Numbered from the stretch's first letter, positions 42,151 to 51,427 are shown. The stretch: 64,000 nt of DNA from Macrococcus sp. 19Msa1099 (GCA_019357535.2 CP079955.1:992001-1056000), one strand, 5' to 3'. A program made the numbers and translations. Notes: a model not told the origin generated them from the letters alone.

Positions 42151-43752
42151 TCGTTTAATCACAAGTTCTGAAAAGTTATAGAATCCAGCAGTAGTCACTT
42201 TGGCGTTATGAATGCTGATTGGTACTTTAACATCTTGAGTAATGTTGAAGATAGGGTAGAGTGTATGTGATTCAAATAACGACTGATTAATCGCATGATT
42301 CAGTACGTGCCACTCGCGGGCATCTGTTGTGATATATCTATTATAATAATCCCTTAAAAGAGGATATTGTTGTGATAAATGGTGATGCATCGTTTTATTT
42401 TGATAGAGCATCGTAAAGTATTCAAAGGATTCCGCTTCACTAAAGAACATACCGTGGATATAGATATCCCCCTCAATTGTTATTTCACTTTTAAAGGAAG
42501 TCATAATATCGATAGGTTTTAATACCGTTTCTATATTGTATTGCTTTAAATACCTTTTATACTGGAGCATCTTTTTTTCGATATAGCTCGGATAGACCAT
42601 TGTTATAGAGAAATGATCTTCTAATTTATTTAGTGATTTAAGCGAAAGTGGCTGATCTTTCAGAATATAAGGGGTTCCTTTACTTGTGTGTATATCTGTA
42701 ACTTGATGAACGGACTGCTGAAATAAGTAATGCACAGTTGCTTTCTGTATATCTGATAGCTTATTTTGTGCGAGTGACAGGACATAATAAAAACCATCCG
42801 TTACTTCGATATGCTGGAACGTATCACTATCACTTAACGTAAAGTTACTTTCTTTAAGCTTCGGTATATAGATCAATTCCACTTTATCAATATATGATTG
42901 ATAGCCATAATACTGATCAAATGATTTTAAAGTCGTCTGAAATTCATTATTCATTGCGATATAAAATGGTCCAGTACCGATAATTTGCTGCTTATCCTGC
43001 TTATAGATTGCAAGATTTAACTTACATAATACGTCTTTGAAATATGAAAAATCGTGATAATATACTTTAACTGTAAGTTTATTAATCACTTCAATTGACA
43101 CAATTGGATTTAATAGCACTTTCGTCTCCTGATACGCTATCGCATGACTCAGACATCGTTTAATATCTTCAGCAGTTACTTGAGTACCATCATGAAAGTA
43201 AACATTCTTCCGTAAATATATCACTGCATAATCATCATAGAAATCGATATGCTGTGCTATCTTATAATGATATTGATTCGAATGTCTATCATATGCGATT
43301 AACGTGTCATAAATATTACTTAATATATTTGAGCTATTGATATCAACCACTTCTAAAGGATGAGAATAGAGTGGGGCGTAGCGCTTCTTAACGACTAATT
43401 TATCTGCATCAGCTGTAGATACCCCAAGTAATTGATTCGCTTTCGTAATCAGCATCTGTTTATGATGAATAGACCAGTCCCACGTTAAATATTGAATAGC
43501 ATCTGACAATTGATGTCGCGTTAGCATTGCATTCACCTTATTGAAATATAATGTATCGATATCCACGAACCATTGAACCGTTGATTTATTCCCGCGACCA
43601 CGTGCACTCTTAAAAGTTAGATAACCACTATCCTGCCATCTTTTTAAACTTCTGGATAAATGCTTCTGACTCACCTTTAACTGTTCACTGACAGACGATT
43701 GATGAAATGCTGTAATCTTTAAATTATAGAATGACAGTAATAATCGCTCCAT
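42148..43752 (-). CDS. SgrR-family regulator (HTH plus solute-binding domain)
   Basis: A 534-residue protein starting at ATG 43752 after AGGAGG. The N-terminal about 115 residues form an SgrR-type winged HTH (SVSEQLKVSQKHLSRSLKRWQDSGYLTFKSARGRGNKS). The rest is an SBP_bac_5 oligopeptide-binding-like domain (YDTLIAYDRHSNQYHYKIAQH, YLRKNVYFHDGTQVTAEDIKRCLSHA) with no signal peptide, so it senses a ligand in the cytoplasm. In enterobacteria SgrR governs the sugar-phosphate stress response and the adjacent efflux gene setA. Here a divergent MFS gene is next door but frameshifted. Confidence 0.88.
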   Translation of the reverse strand: MERLLLSFYNLKITAFHQSSVSEQLKVSQKHLSRSLKRWQDSGYLTFKSARGRGNKSTVQWFVDIDTLYFNKVNAMLTRHQLSDAIQYLTWDWSIHHKQMLITKANQLLGVSTADADKLVVKKRYAPLYSHPLEVVDINSSNILSNIYDTLIAYDRHSNQYHYKIAQHIDFYDDYAVIYLRKNVYFHDGTQVTAEDIKRCLSHAIAYQETKVLLNPIVSIEVINKLTVKVYYHDFSYFKDVLCKLNLAIYKQDKQQIIGTGPFYIAMNNEFQTTLKSFDQYYGYQSYIDKVELIYIPKLKESNFTLSDSDTFQHIEVTDGFYYVLSLAQNKLSDIQKATVHYLFQQSVHQVTDIHTSKGTPYILKDQPLSLKSLNKLEDHFSITMVYPSYIEKKMLQYKRYLKQYNIETVLKPIDIMTSFKSEITIEGDIYIHGMFFSEAESFEYFTMLYQNKTMHHHLSQQYPLLRDYYNRYITTDAREWHVLNHAINQSLFESHTLYPIFNITQDVKVPISIHNAKVTTAGFYNFSELVIKR

Positions 43753-43845
43753 AGCTCCTCCTAAAAGTGGACTAAAATAAAATATTGTCCATTTTTTAAT
43801 CATTAAGTCTACTTTATCATATGTAGAAAGTTAGGGGGAATGAAA

Positions 43846-45068
43846 ATGAAAGTTCGTGATTTACCGATTAATATCCAACTCAGATTGTGGGGTTCATTTG
43901 TCAATCGCTGTACTTATAGTGCGACACTACCATTTATTCACTTTATTTAACTGATCAGCTGAATGCAAGAATCGTTGGATTGTTTTTAGCATCAATCGTC
44001 TTTGTCCAGTTTATCAGTAATATTTGGGGAGGTTACTTAGTCGACCAATTTCCGAGAAAGAAGATGCTGATATTTGGTTCATTCACAGAAGCATTATCGC
44101 TAATATTTATGTGGCTAACCGTTGTCAACTCATGGATTTATCTATTTATGACGACATTTATACTCTTTACCATATTTAGTGCATTTCGCAGACCTTCTAT
44201 GAGTGCACTTGTACAGGATTCAGCAACAGATGAAAATAAGAAATTATTATATCGTATGGATTACTGGCTAATAAATTTATCACTGGCAATCGGAGCACTC
44301 CTGGGTGGGCTATTCTATAGCGAACATAAAAGCTGGCTATTCTTTGCTTCAGCGATGATGGCACTTATATTAAGTTTTTTATATATGAAATATATTGAAG
44401 AAACAAACAGCTTTATCCGTAAAAAAGAACATAATAATGTCTTTGTAGACCTGTTCATTGCCTATCAGACTGTCGTTAAAGATAAACGATTCGTATTGAT
44501 GGTAATCGGTACGATGTTCATTGCAACTGTGGAGCTCATGACAAGTACTTACGTTGCTGTAAGGCTTCATAAGAACTTTGAAACGATTTACTTATTCAAC
44601 TTTGAAATTACCGGTGTTCGAATGTTTACAATCATTAACCTCGTTAATACAATTACCGTTGTTTCATTCTCTTTACTAATTGGTAAATGGTTAGATAAAT
44701 TTAAAGTAAGTAGAATCCTAGGATTTGGGCTATTGATGTACGCAATAGGATATGCTGTGCTCACTTCAGCAAATATGTGGTGGCTGATTATCATAGCCAT
44801 ACTTATTGCTACATTTGGTGAAATGATTTTTGCGCCGATTAAAAGTGCTGAAATGCTGACACTAATACCAAAAGAAAAACGAGGTACCTATAATACATTC
44901 AGTTCATTCACGTTTAGTGGCGCACAGCTATTATCTAATGGGTCTTTAATCCTCGGAACATATTTAAATCCATATGCGATGAGTGTAGTTGTGTTTGTGA
45001 TTGTTACAATAGGGGCAATGCTCATGATGAATAGCTTGTTTAAAATGAAAAAAATTAATATTACATAG
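43846..45068 (+). pseudogene. MFS transporter (SgrR-linked) disrupted by a 1-nt frameshift
   Basis: AGGGGG sits 7 nt before ATG 43846, which opens MKVRDLPINIQLRLWGSFVN and stops at TAA 43948 after 34 codons. In the next frame the protein continues without gap (YLTDQLNARIVGLFLASIV) through about 11 membrane helices to 45068. Restoring one base near 43938 would give an intact MFS protein of about 407 residues reading PFIxLYLTDQL. The TTG at 43980 has no SD, so the 362-residue remainder is unlikely to be made well. A sequencing error is possible. Confidence 0.8.
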
Positions 45069-45113
45069 ATATAAAAACTTTCAGTAGACTGATAATTCCT
45101 TAGAAAATTTAAT

Positions 45114-45146
45114 AAACTTTCAGTTAACTGAAAGTTTTTGTATTTT
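45114..45146 (+). terminator. Terminator after the broken MFS gene
   Basis: A 24-bp perfect palindrome (45114-45137, arms AAACTTTCAGTT) is followed by T-rich sequence. A partial copy of one arm lies at 45075-45084. Confidence 0.85.
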
Positions 45147-45221
45147 TCTTATCAACCATTGTACTCCCTCTCATTATCAGATAAGATTAAATTATCAGTA
45201 AATTTGAAAAGGAGAATGAAA

Positions 45222-46262
45222 ATGTATCCAGATGTTAATAGCACGATGCAAGAGATTGAGCGTTTAGTAAATATTCCAGGTCCGTCAGGTTTTGCGTTTA
45301 AAGCAATTGCCTATGTGACTGAAACGTTAGAAGCGGTTGGTTACAATGTACAGCAGACTAATAAAGGTGGGGTATTAGTTACTGTACCTGGAAAAGATGA
45401 TACACGTCATAAATATTTAACAGCGCATGTTGATACGTTAGGTGCGATGGTTAAAGAGATTCTACCGAGCGGCCGCTTACGTTTATCAATGGTGGGTGGT
45501 TTCAGGTGGAATGCTGTTGAAGGGGAGTACTGTGAAATCCATGCGAATGATAAAGTGTATACAGGAACGATCTGTCTCCATGAGACAAGTGTCCATGTTT
45601 ATCGTAACGCAGGTGATATCAAACGTGATGAGGATCATATGGAAGTGCGTATTGATGAAATCGTGAAGTCTCAGGAAGATACTGAACAGTTAGGTATCAG
45701 TGTCGGAGATTTTATTACGTTTAATCCAAGATGCGAGATTACTGAATCCGGATTTATAAAATCGCGTCATCTAGACGATAAGGCAAGCGCTGCGATGCTG
45801 ATTCAGTTGTTACGTCATTTAAAAGCTGAAAATATTGAACTGCCGCATACGACACATTTCTATTTCTCAAATAATGAAGAGATCGGTTATGGTGGTAACT
45901 CTAATGTTCCGGAACAAGTTGTAGAATATATCGCTGTTGATATGGGGGCGTTAGGTGATGGGCAGGCATCTGATGAATATACGGTATCCATCTGTGCAAA
46001 AGATAGCTCAGGCCCATATCACTATCAATTGAAACAACATTTAGTAAATCTTTGCAAATACAATAATATTGATTACAAAGTAGATATTTATCCATATTAC
46101 GGTAGTGATGCAAGTGCTGCAATGAGTGCTGGTCACGATGTTAAACATGGTCTATTTGGAGCGGGTATTGAATCTAGCCATGCGATGGAACGTACACACA
46201 AAGATTCGCTACTGAACACAGAAAAACTTATCTATCATTATGTTATGAGTCCTGTACTTTAA
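45222..46262 (+). CDS. M42 family metallopeptidase (glutamyl aminopeptidase-like)
   Basis: A 346-residue di-zinc aminopeptidase. Ligands and catalytic residues are seen: H69 and D71 (TAHVDTLGAMV), D185 (SRHLDDKASAAM), E219-E220 (NNEEIGYGG), D240 (AVDMGALGDG) and the final His in ESSHAMERTH. ATG 45222 lies 7 nt after AAAAGGAG. The ATG at 45216 is too close to it, and the earlier frame lies in the terminator. It probably trims peptides in the cytoplasm. It is monocistronic. Confidence 0.9.
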   Translation: MYPDVNSTMQEIERLVNIPGPSGFAFKAIAYVTETLEAVGYNVQQTNKGGVLVTVPGKDDTRHKYLTAHVDTLGAMVKEILPSGRLRLSMVGGFRWNAVEGEYCEIHANDKVYTGTICLHETSVHVYRNAGDIKRDEDHMEVRIDEIVKSQEDTEQLGISVGDFITFNPRCEITESGFIKSRHLDDKASAAMLIQLLRHLKAENIELPHTTHFYFSNNEEIGYGGNSNVPEQVVEYIAVDMGALGDGQASDEYTVSICAKDSSGPYHYQLKQHLVNLCKYNNIDYKVDIYPYYGSDASAAMSAGHDVKHGLFGAGIESSHAMERTHKDSLLNTEKLIYHYVMSPVL

Positions 46263-46278
46263 GTTAAATGTTTTTATT

Positions 46279-46325
46279 CACTCCCTTTCTTCGTTATAAT
46301 GTATTTATAACAAAGAAAGGGAGTG
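46279..46325 (+). promoter_or_regulatory. Long inverted repeat spanning the -10 box and SD of the DJ-1/PfpI gene
   Basis: Arms CACTCCCTTTCTT (46279-46291) and its exact complement (46313-46325), with inner GTTATAA/TTATAAC arms and a single mismatch, make a 47-nt dyad. It contains TATAAT (46295-46300) and the SD AAGGGAG (46317-46323). It could be an operator or, in readthrough RNA, a hairpin hiding the SD. Confidence 0.7.
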
Positions 46326-46331
46326 TTTATT

Positions 46332-46988
46332 ATGGCGAAGAAAGTTCTAATGGTTTTAACGAATCACGACACTTTGAACGATGGCACACCAACAGGTCTT
46401 TGGCTCGGTGAGGCTGCAGAGCCTTACAAAGTATTCCAACGCAATAATATTGAAGTAGATTTCGCTTCGATTCAAGGTGGTGCTGTACCACTTGATCCCA
46501 ATTCTACTCAGAACGACGAAACGAAGAAATTCCAGGACGTCGTACAAAAACTAGGGAAAACATTGAAATTAAGAGATATCGTATTTGAAAACTATGACGG
46601 CATATTCATACCAGGAGGCCATGGTACAATGTACGATCTACCAGGAGATCCTGATTTACAGAATATATTGGCGTTCTATAAAGATGATAATCGCGTTATC
46701 GGTTCAGTTTGTCATGGTCCAAGCGCATTTATAGGGGCTAAACTAAAAGATGGCAGTTCATTGATCGATGGCGTCAAACTAACTGGATTCACAAATGAAG
46801 AGGAACAACAGATGAACTTGGACAACAACGTTCCGTTCGCTTTACAAACTGAACTCGAAACAAACGGCGCAGGTTTTGTGAAAGGTAAGGCATTTGAATC
46901 AAATGTCGTAACGGATGGTAAGTTTGTAACTGGACAGAACCCTCAGTCCAGTACAGATGTTGCAGAAGCATTTGTAAAAGCACTATAA
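46332..46988 (+). CDS. DJ-1/PfpI superfamily protein (Hsp31-like, type 1 GATase domain)
   Basis: A 218-residue protein. The nucleophile elbow GSVCHGPSAF has C127-H128, and E27 in GLWLGEAAEPY is the supporting acid, as in the class I Hsp31-like group that includes glyoxalase III and deglycase-like enzymes. VFIPGGHGTMYDLPG is the conserved glycine-rich turn. ATG 46332 is 8 nt after AAGGGAG; the GTG at 46323 lies in the SD. It is likely induced by stress through the dyad upstream, which is inference. Confidence 0.88.
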   Translation: MAKKVLMVLTNHDTLNDGTPTGLWLGEAAEPYKVFQRNNIEVDFASIQGGAVPLDPNSTQNDETKKFQDVVQKLGKTLKLRDIVFENYDGIFIPGGHGTMYDLPGDPDLQNILAFYKDDNRVIGSVCHGPSAFIGAKLKDGSSLIDGVKLTGFTNEEEQQMNLDNNVPFALQTELETNGAGFVKGKAFESNVVTDGKFVTGQNPQSSTDVAEAFVKAL

Positions 46989-46989
46989 T

Positions 46990-47015
46990 AAAAACCGCAC
47001 TCTTGTGCGGTTTTT
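46990..47015. terminator. Bidirectional terminator after the DJ-1/PfpI gene
   Basis: An 11-bp stem (46990-47000 with 47005-47015), TCTT loop, A5/T5 ends. Confidence 0.9.
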
Positions 47016-47016
47016 A

Positions 47017-47382
47017 TTATATAAAGACAAGCTTGAAAATGATGCCGTTAATGATGCCTATAAGGAGACTTAGCATCGTCCCAAGTAAAATATATTCACT
47101 TTTTTTATCGATTTTATCAGGATTATGATGCGTACCATCATCTTTAAGATCATTAAACCGTAATATTGATTTGCTTGCTATTACAAGCCCGATTGCTGTA
47201 TATTCGCCGAGTATAAAAAATAAAATAACCAGCATTCTTTCTATATAACCTATAAGTAATCCGATGTTATCGGATGTCTTCATTTCACTCGCGCTCATAA
47301 AAGTTAAAATACGTTTAACGACCGGGCCTGATAGCAGGTAGAAGAGTGTACCTATCAGCATGATGATTATTTTTAGAGCCAT
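47017..47382 (-). CDS. DUF3307-like small membrane protein
   Basis: A 121-residue protein with three to four membrane helices (about 3-20, 42-70, 95-120). The central GEYTAIGLVIASKSILRFNDLKDD segment and the EYILLGTMLSLLIGII end match DUF3307 as I know it. It overlaps the SatD gene by 10 nt and so is translationally coupled to it. The SatD plus DUF3307 pair recurs in Firmicutes, suggesting a two-component unit of unknown role. Confidence 0.7.
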   Translation of the reverse strand: MALKIIIMLIGTLFYLLSGPVVKRILTFMSASEMKTSDNIGLLIGYIERMLVILFFILGEYTAIGLVIASKSILRFNDLKDDGTHHNPDKIDKKSEYILLGTMLSLLIGIINGIIFKLVFI

Positions 47383-48044
47383 GTTAAACCTCCTTGTAAC
47401 GACTGGATGATTGAAGGTTCAATAGTGCATTGTGCATCAGAAAATGTTAAATGTTTCTTGATTAGTCCGAGCTGCTTGTAATGCGCTTTATTCAGATGTT
47501 CTGAAATAGTGGAAACGCTCTTGTTGTTCAGCTGAGCAATTTCTTTTTGTGTATCGATATAGAGCGACTGCTGGAAGATCGCTTGCTGTAACAGCGAATG
47601 ATTTTGGACAATTTCAGTAAGATAAGGGAATAAGACATCATTATAAAGCGACATGTCTGTTGCTTCAATCGTAACATAAAAATCACTGATATCTGATTTC
47701 TTAATGCGCTCCAGATTATTACGTGCTGCTTTTGTCAGCTTACTGTTCCAGTGTTCAATATGCCGTTTAGGAACCTCCTCATTGCCTGCTGCAATACCAA
47801 ATTTTACTGGCTGAGATTTATAGGGCCATAACAGTTTAATATAGTACGATATCAATAGCGTCGCATGTGTACAATCACTAACAAAAAAAAGTTCATCGCC
47901 CATTCTGTAATTAATATAGCTGAAGTTAAGGGATTGCGTCCATTGTTCGATACTTTCTGTCATCCCTTCGAGAGCTTTACTGATGTCATCTGTATTATTC
48001 AGCTGTGTACTATTTGAAACGTCCATAATAAATATAGAAAGCAT
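47373..48044 (-). CDS. SatD-family protein with cyclase-like N-terminus and HTH-like C-terminus
   Basis: A 223-residue soluble protein. The N-terminal domain has IFIMDVSNSTQ (D8) and YINYRMGDELFFVSD (D50), two acidic motifs 42 residues apart as in class III nucleotidyl cyclase palm domains. The C-terminal part (about 165-205; IAQLNNKSVSTISEHLNKAHYKQLG) looks like a winged HTH. The ATG at 48044 follows GGAGGGG. SatD (Streptococcus mutans sat operon) is the closest family I know; its biochemical role is not settled. Two palindromes lie directly upstream. Confidence 0.7.
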   Translation of the reverse strand: MLSIFIMDVSNSTQLNNTDDISKALEGMTESIEQWTQSLNFSYINYRMGDELFFVSDCTHATLLISYYIKLLWPYKSQPVKFGIAAGNEEVPKRHIEHWNSKLTKAARNNLERIKKSDISDFYVTIEATDMSLYNDVLFPYLTEIVQNHSLLQQAIFQQSLYIDTQKEIAQLNNKSVSTISEHLNKAHYKQLGLIKKHLTFSDAQCTIEPSIIQSLQGGLTWL

Positions 48045-48055
48045 AATACCCCTCC

Positions 48056-48109
48056 AAAATTCGGTTATATAACCGAATTTTTAAAATTCCGGCTATATAA
48101 CCGAATTTT
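48056..48109. promoter_or_regulatory. Duplicated palindromic operator upstream of satD
   Basis: TTCGGTTATATAACCGAA (48061-48076 core, dyad 48056-48081) is a perfect palindrome. A second, imperfect copy with the half TATAACCGAAT is centred 28 bp away (dyad 48090-48103). They sit beside the SatD start and are the obvious sites for its HTH. The rest of the 48045-48254 gap is AT-rich, with a possible TATGAT -10 (48219-48224) for femA. Confidence 0.75.
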
Positions 48110-48254
48110 ATCATGAGCAACGTAAAATCACAAAGATAGTGCATTAAAGATTGAAGTAATAGCCTTAAAAGGAGCCGAACTATAATTATAAATGATTTTT
48201 ACGGTATGAATATGTTAATATGATGCTTGAGATGATAAAAGAAGGAGAAAACAA

Positions 48255-49496
48255 ATGAAATTTACAACACTTACACGTGAAGCATTCAGTGCTTTCACAG
48301 ACCAGCATCCAAGTCATTTTACACAGATGGCTGTAAACTATGATCTGAAGATCTCAGAAGGTATAGAGACACATCTGCTCGGTGTGAAAGATGAGAATAA
48401 TGAAATCATAGCAGCAGGTCTATTTACATCAGTTCCTATAATGAAAATCTTCAAATATTTCTATTCAAACCGTGGTCCTGTCATGGATTATCACAATAGA
48501 GAACTCGTCACGTTCTTCTTTAATGAACTTAAGAAGTATATGAAACAGCATAAAGCGTTAAATTTAAGAATAGACCCTTACGTACCATACCAGTTACGTA
48601 ATCACGATGGGGACATCATCGAAACATATAAGACAGATGATATTTTTGAAATATTGAAATCCCTTGGTTTCAAGCATGATGGGTTTACAACTGGATTTCA
48701 CCCGATACACCAAATCAGATGGCATTCAGTCCTGGACCTAAAAGGTAAAACTAAGGAACAGCTCATAAAGGATATGGATAGTCTTAGGAAGCGTAATACT
48801 AAGAAGGTCATTAAAAATGGTATTAAAGTAAGATATCTGGAAAAAGACGAGCTCCATATTTTCCGTTCATTTATGCAGGATACAAGTGATAAGAAGGATT
48901 TCGAAGATCGTGGAGATGAATATTATATCTCAAGATTAGAAAAATTTGGAGATCGTGTGAAGATGCCGCTTGCCTATATTGACTTTAATACTTATATTCC
49001 CGAGCTAGAAGCAGAGCTTACAGAAATAGAACGTGCAATAGACAAAGCCAAAGCTGATATCGAGAGTAAACCAGAAAATAAAAAGGCACAAAATAAGTTA
49101 GCGGATAACGAAAGACAAAAACAAGCACTTTTAGAGAAACTGAAAGAAGCACAGCAACTGAAAGAAAATCATGGTGACACATTACCGATTGCTGCTGCGT
49201 TTTACTTTATAAATCCACATGAAGTAGTTTATTATGCCGGAGGGTCTTCGAATGAATTCAGACATTTCTCTGGAAGTTATGCAATTCAGTGGCACATGAT
49301 CAACTATGCTATAGATCATGGCATCGACAAATATAATTTCTATGGCATTAGCGGTATCTTCAATGAGGATGCACCTGACGCGGGTGTTATTAAATTTAAA
49401 AAAGGTTATAATGCCGATGTCGTTGAGTATATCGGTGATTTTGAACTCCCTGTCAATAAAGGTGTTTATAATATATACAAACGAATCAAGAAATAA
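48255..49496 (+). CDS. femA: Aminoacyltransferase FemA
   Basis: FemA adds residues 2 and 3 of the interpeptide bridge to lipid II in staphylococci, using glycyl-tRNA. The 413-residue protein has two GNAT-like subdomains and the long antiparallel coiled coil (about 245-305) inserted between them. Landmarks are [16 protein letters not shown]-like at 55-75, SLRKRNTKKVIKNGIKVR, VYYAGGSSNEFRHFSGSYAIQW and DKYNFYGISG. AAGGAG precedes ATG 48255. femB follows after 21 nt. Confidence 0.94.
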   Translation: MKFTTLTREAFSAFTDQHPSHFTQMAVNYDLKISEGIETHLLGVKDENNEIIAAGLFTSVPIMKIFKYFYSNRGPVMDYHNRELVTFFFNELKKYMKQHKALNLRIDPYVPYQLRNHDGDIIETYKTDDIFEILKSLGFKHDGFTTGFHPIHQIRWHSVLDLKGKTKEQLIKDMDSLRKRNTKKVIKNGIKVRYLEKDELHIFRSFMQDTSDKKDFEDRGDEYYISRLEKFGDRVKMPLAYIDFNTYIPELEAELTEIERAIDKAKADIESKPENKKAQNKLADNERQKQALLEKLKEAQQLKENHGDTLPIAAAFYFINPHEVVYYAGGSSNEFRHFSGSYAIQWHMINYAIDHGIDKYNFYGISGIFNEDAPDAGVIKFKKGYNADVVEYIGDFELPVNKGVYNIYKRIKK

Positions 49497-49517
49497 GTAT
49501 TACTGGAGGCAGTATCT

Positions 49518-50792
49518 ATGAAGTTTACAGAATTAACCGTTGAGGAATATGACCAATATATGTGGAAAACTGAGGCGATGAGTCATTATTTTCAAATGAA
49601 GGAGAATATAGAAAATCGTGAACAAAAAGGTTATCCCGTTGTATTGCTTGGTGTAAAAGAAGGAGAACGCGTCATCGCTGCAAGTCTCTTCTCGAAGATT
49701 CCGATGCTTGGAGGTTATCAGTACTATTCTAATAGGGGACCTGTGATGGACTTCCATGATTCGAAACTGGTTGACTTCTTCTTCAGAGGTCTTGACCATT
49801 ACTTGAGACGTCATCAGGCAGTATTCGTAAAGATTGATCCTTATTGGATATACAAACGTTATGACAAGGATGTCAATGAAAAGGATGATGCTGCGAACGA
49901 TGAGATTATTCATCAGCTCAAACAGCTTGGCTATCAGCATAAAGGATTCAAAAGAGGATACTCACCAGATGAACAAGTACGCTGGATGAGCGTCATGTAT
50001 TTGCATGGAGAGACCCCGCAATCTCTGATGAAACAATTTGATTCCCAAAGAAAGCGCAATATCAAGAAAGCACAAAAATATGGTGTAAAAGTACGAATGC
50101 TGCATAAGGATGAACTGAATCTATTTCTTGATCTCTATCGAGAAACTGAAGAGAGAACCGGATTTATATCAAGACCGGATGACTATATGCAAGGATTCAA
50201 TGATACATATGGAGAAAATATACTACTACCATTAGCGTATATAGACTTAGATGAATATATGCAGCAACTTTCCGAAGAACTTACACAAGCAGAAACTTCA
50301 CGAGATCAGATGATGGCAAATGAAAATAAGAGCGAAAAGCAACTGACGAAAATTGCGCAGAAAGATCGTGATATCGATCACATAAAACAAGAGCTGCTTG
50401 AAATAAGCGAATTGCGAAAAACAGATGGGCAAATACTAGATCTGGCAGCGGGCATGTTCTTCCAGAATCATTATGAAGTGAATTATTACTCAGGGGGTTC
50501 AAGCACAAAATATAACAAGTTCATGGGTCCATATGCAATGCATTGGTATATGATCAATTATTGTCTGGACCATGGCTATGACCGTTATAATTTTTATGGT
50601 GTGTCCGGAGATTTCACTGAAGACAGCGAAGATTATGGTGTATATCGTTTTAAACGTGGGTTTAACGCACAGATTGAGGAGCTCGTCGGTGACTTTATAA
50701 AACCAATCAATAAAACTAGATACAATGCATATCAGCTATTAACAAATGCGCGTACTAAAGCTGCACAAATAAAACAACGTATAAAAAAGTAA
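49518..50792 (+). CDS. femB: Aminoacyltransferase FemB
   Basis: A paralogue of FemA adding bridge residues 4 and 5. It has 424 residues with the same fold: [33 protein letters not shown], coiled-coil insertion (about 240-305) and [27 protein letters not shown] precedes ATG 49518. In relatives with Gly-Ser bridges the same pair incorporates serine, so the bridge composition cannot be read from here. A strong terminator closes the femA-femB operon. Confidence 0.94.
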   Translation: MKFTELTVEEYDQYMWKTEAMSHYFQMKENIENREQKGYPVVLLGVKEGERVIAASLFSKIPMLGGYQYYSNRGPVMDFHDSKLVDFFFRGLDHYLRRHQAVFVKIDPYWIYKRYDKDVNEKDDAANDEIIHQLKQLGYQHKGFKRGYSPDEQVRWMSVMYLHGETPQSLMKQFDSQRKRNIKKAQKYGVKVRMLHKDELNLFLDLYRETEERTGFISRPDDYMQGFNDTYGENILLPLAYIDLDEYMQQLSEELTQAETSRDQMMANENKSEKQLTKIAQKDRDIDHIKQELLEISELRKTDGQILDLAAGMFFQNHYEVNYYSGGSSTKYNKFMGPYAMHWYMINYCLDHGYDRYNFYGVSGDFTEDSEDYGVYRFKRGFNAQIEELVGDFIKPINKTRYNAYQLLTNARTKAAQIKQRIKK

Positions 50793-50815
50793 TCACTTTA
50801 AGTGATTACTTTTTT
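50783..50815 (+). terminator. femAB terminator
   Basis: A 16-bp stem (50783-50798 with 50800-50815), whose left arm includes the end of femB, with A6/T6 at the base. Confidence 0.85.
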
Positions 50816-50866
50816 ATATATTTTAGTTTACATAATATATATTATCAGAAGTTATAGATTAGAAAC

Positions 50867-50892
50867 AAACCAGAACCTACTCGTTCTGGTTT
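50867..50892 (-). terminator. Terminator of the small membrane-protein gene
   Basis: A 10-bp stem (50867-50876 with 50883-50892); on the minus strand it is followed by TTTGTTTCT. Confidence 0.75.
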
Positions 50893-51274
50893 AATGCTCT
50901 TTTTCATGACGTTTTATAGATTCCATCTCTGATCGATTCTGTATATCATCATAACGTTTCTGTTCATCTAATGCTTGTTGTTTCATGCGTTTTGCTTTTC
51001 TATGATCGCGTGTCACATACCAGAAAATGATGCTTAAAATTAATGCAATCACAGACAGAAATACAGCATATCCTAACAAGGGCTGATATTTGATGGCATA
51101 AAAATTAGGTAAAATAAACGCAGCAATCGCTAAAGCTAAAAACGTTAGAACCGGCGCGAAAATAAATCTTCCCATCAACAATCCAAATAGTATTGAAATA
51201 ACAACCATTCCTACAATTGAAATCAATAAAAAGTTTGGGATTTCATAAAAACTAATATCTCCTACTATAAACAT
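50891..51274 (-). CDS. Small membrane protein of unknown family
   Basis: A 127-residue protein with about four hydrophobic helices (17-35, 40-58, 66-86 and an N-terminal half-segment) and a highly charged cytoplasmic tail (RDHRKAKRMKQQALDEQKRYDD to the end, KHEKEH). I do not recognise the family. The start at 51274 follows GGAGT. It is divergent from pepF and convergent with femB. The hydrophobicity pattern and own terminator argue that it is real. Confidence 0.7.
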   Translation of the reverse strand: MFIVGDISFYEIPNFLLISIVGMVVISILFGLLMGRFIFAPVLTFLALAIAAFILPNFYAIKYQPLLGYAVFLSVIALILSIIFWYVTRDHRKAKRMKQQALDEQKRYDDIQNRSEMESIKRHEKEH

Positions 51275-51427
51275 CCAGTCACTCCTTTATCATTTATTTA
51301 ATACTTTTAGTATTATATCCAATTTGTCGCTAAATATAACATAAAATCATAAATAAACGAACTTTCTAAATTATTAGAATAGTAGTACAATGAGAGTGTT
51401 AATTTAAAAATGAAAGGAAGATGATTT

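Noticed and set aside
46293-46311. Fur/PerR/Zur-type box in the DJ-1/PfpI promoter
   Set aside because: The half-sites are TTATAA-like but separated by 3 bp rather than the 1 bp of the 7-1-7 consensus; kept only as part of a larger dyad.
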